DNA of 7,069 nucleotides. Source: Gemmatimonadota bacterium. GTDB lineage: Bacteria; Gemmatimonadota; Gemmatimonadetes; Gemmatimonadales; GWC2-71-9. Shown here piece by piece: positions 6,129 to 7,069 of this stretch. Location: NCBI GenBank assembly GCA_003220855.1, contig QHTP01000258.1:1-7069 (forward strand), written 5' to 3'. Both the position numbers and the translations under genes were made by a program. The notes beneath the pieces are model-generated. The model made no database searches. It was given only the letters and a program-made list of their open reading frames with translations, and was not told the origin of the DNA. Numbering within the stretch: position 1 is the first letter of the stretch; each line of letters begins with the position of its first letter.

Positions 6129-6546
6129 CGTCTTTGTAGATTTGTCCGATGGTGAGCAATGCGTCAAAGCGATACCTGCTCCGAGGATATTCGCGGCGGA
6201 GAAATTCATACTGCTTGATGGCCGAGCGCAGGAGTTTCTCGTCGTCGAACTGCCGTCCCATTTCGACCAGCAGTTCGGCCACAGAAGCTGCGCTGGCATC
6301 GGCTTTGGTCGAGCTAGGAGAGCCGTAATAGACGCTCCGGTAAGCGTTCAAGACACGCTGGAAATCATGCCGCGTGCGCTCTCCGGCAGGCTTGCCATTG
6401 AGCGTTTCCCGCATGCCCTCGGCCGCCGCAAACCGCTCCCGGGCCCAGGCTTCCCTGTGGCGCGCAAAGGCAGACAGCGAGGGGAGCAGCAGTAGGATAA
6501 GCGCACCCCAACGTACCGCGCGATAGCTACCAACTGGGTTCTTCAA
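6115..6546 (-). CDS. Secreted TPR-like protein, N-terminal fragment; probable N-acetylmuramoyl-L-alanine amidase
   Basis: About 144 residues remain. They begin with a signal peptide (positive start, hydrophobic GALILLLLPSLSA at 14-26, cleavage near AFA-R), then a helical segment with tetratricopeptide-like character (YRSVYYGSPSSTKADASAASVAELLVEMG, YEFLRREYPRSRYRFDALLTIGQIYKDDLDDP pattern, about 69-144). The text resembles the N-terminal region of acidobacterial N-acetylmuramoyl-L-alanine amidases, where an AMIN and an amidase domain would follow; that match is from memory and the catalytic part is absent. The start is TTG at 6546, because an in-frame TAG lies two codons upstream and no ATG or GTG follows nearby. 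The frame runs on past the junction to 5854, but that tail is out-of-frame sucC and not a real protein. A cell wall enzyme role fits the neighbouring transglycosylase. Confidence 0.6.
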
Positions 6547-6614
6547 TTTCTTCTAGCCCATATCGCGTTTATCTTAGAAACCTGGAAAATTACCACTCTA
6601 AAGATGCGTTCTAC
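6547..6614 (-). other. AT-rich intergenic gap before the amidase-like gene
   Basis: This 68-base gap separates the transglycosylase stop from the TTG start. The line 6541-6600 has 22 G or C in 60, far below the rest of the window. A possible -10 element TAAGAT lies on the minus strand about 25 bases before the TTG, but no convincing -35 stands at the right distance. No terminator hairpin is evident. The ribosome site is at best AGAAG, very close to the start. Confidence 0.3.
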
Positions 6615-7069
6615 TCAATCAGTGTTGCTGATGCGCAGCACGCCCCGCTCATCTCGTTGAACCAGCACGGGTTCGCGTGAGGGGTTCCCGAGAACCCGGA
6701 CCTCGGAAGAGCCGTTGTAATAAAGGTCCGTGATCCGCTTGACGTACTTGCGAGTCTCGGTGAAGCGCGGAATGCCCGCGCTGCGTGCCACAGCGCCTGC
6801 TCCCGCGTTGTAAGCCGCCAGGGTCAATTTCACGTCGCCACCGTAGTTCTCCAGCAAGCGTTTCAGATGGCGTACACCGGCGTCCACGTTCTGCTCGGGA
6901 TCAAAGGGGTTGGTGACATTCAACTGCCGCGCCGTGTTCGGCATCAGCTGCATCAATCCCATGGCGCCTTTGCGGGAGACTGCGTTGGGATTGAAGTCGG
7001 ATTCAACCTTGATAACCGCACGCACGAGGTTGGGATCCAGGTTATGCCGTGTCGCCGCCTGCTCAATCG
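6615..7069 (-). CDS. Lytic transglycosylase, SLT/goose-lysozyme-like domain (5'-truncated by window edge)
   Basis: This enzyme class cleaves the glycan strands of peptidoglycan in the periplasm, giving anhydro-muropeptides. The 150 residues visible contain the whole soluble-lytic-transglycosylase signature: the catalytic Glu in AVIKVESDFNPNAVS, then KGAMGLMQLMP, the FDPEQNVDAGVRHL segment, LAAYNAG and the ETRKYVKRI end of the domain. A short tail (RVLGNPSREPVLVQRDERGVLRISNTD pattern) follows before the stop. The frame is open to the window edge with good family sequence (IEQAATRHNLDPNLV) before the first GTG at 7025, so the true start and any signal peptide lie outside; GTG 7025 should not be taken as the start. 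It is on the amidase-like side of the junction and probably comes from the same genome as that fragment. Confidence 0.9.
   Translation of the reverse strand, partial: IEQAATRHNLDPNLVRAVIKVESDFNPNAVSRKGAMGLMQLMPNTARQLNVTNPFDPEQNVDAGVRHLKRLLENYGGDVKLTLAAYNAGAGAVARSAGIPRFTETRKYVKRITDLYYNGSSEVRVLGNPSREPVLVQRDERGVLRISNTD

Noticed and set aside
6129..6299. An ATG-started 5' extension giving a 243-residue SucC-like protein.
   Set aside because: The first 57 or so residues are the amidase-like gene read in the wrong frame; they do not resemble the SucC ATP-grasp domain.
5854..6546. A 230-residue open frame that joins the signal peptide/TPR segment to an Arg/Ala/Gly-rich tail.
   Set aside because: The tail after about residue 144 is sucC read out of frame, with no protein-like character. 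The apparent fusion is a by-product of the junction.
1..7069. tRNA, rRNA, riboswitch, CRISPR array, insertion sequence or phage features.
   Set aside because: Almost all the sequence is occupied by recognisable genes. The few gaps are under 70 bases and hold no such structure, terminal inverted repeat or transposase remnant.

Overview
The window is a GC-rich bacterial segment in which every supported gene lies on the minus strand, so transcription runs from high to low coordinates. Positions 1 to about 6120 look like one coherent chromosomal block: the end of sucC, then sucD, a PTS EIIA-like/CBS protein, ndk, yceD (DUF177), rpmF, plsX, fabH and the start of fabD. The high GC, the gene order and the style of the SucC/SucD and FabH proteins suggest Gemmatimonadota or a similar GC-rich soil or sediment phylum. 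That placement is inference from memory, not a search result.

Positions from about 6128 to 7069 are different. They hold the N-terminal part of a secreted, TPR-like protein resembling acidobacterial N-acetylmuramoyl-L-alanine amidases, and a 5'-truncated lytic transglycosylase. GC is visibly lower there, with a 37% GC intergenic line at 6541-6600. The amidase-like reading frame breaks in mid-protein at about 6115-6128, exactly where sucC begins in mid-protein in another frame. Neither gene has its missing half in the window. The simplest reading is an assembly chimera of two genomes joined through a short shared word; a real recombination that destroyed both genes is the alternative.

Within the main block the genes form tightly packed translational units. 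sucC/sucD, sucD/EIIA-CBS and plsX/fabH share 4-base GTGA or ATGA overlaps, fabH/fabD overlap by 7 bases, and rpmF/plsX are 2 bases apart. SucCD (substrate-level phosphorylation in the TCA cycle) and Ndk (balancing of nucleoside triphosphates) sit on either side of a possible phospho- and adenylate-sensing regulator. The yceD-rpmF-plsX-fabH-fabD part is the widely conserved cluster linking ribosomal protein L32 to phospholipid and fatty acid initiation. A good sigma70-type promoter directly before yceD implies a separate, nearly leaderless transcript. The gap between the EIIA-CBS gene and ndk contains a G-rich imperfect heptad repeat that fits a G-quadruplex pattern.

No RNA gene, CRISPR array, transposon, attachment site or replication origin was seen. 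No stretch over 300 bases lacks a gene. I did not find a previously undescribed system. The points most worth checking are the chimeric junction, the leaderless promoter, the EIIA-CBS fusion and the G-quadruplex motif.
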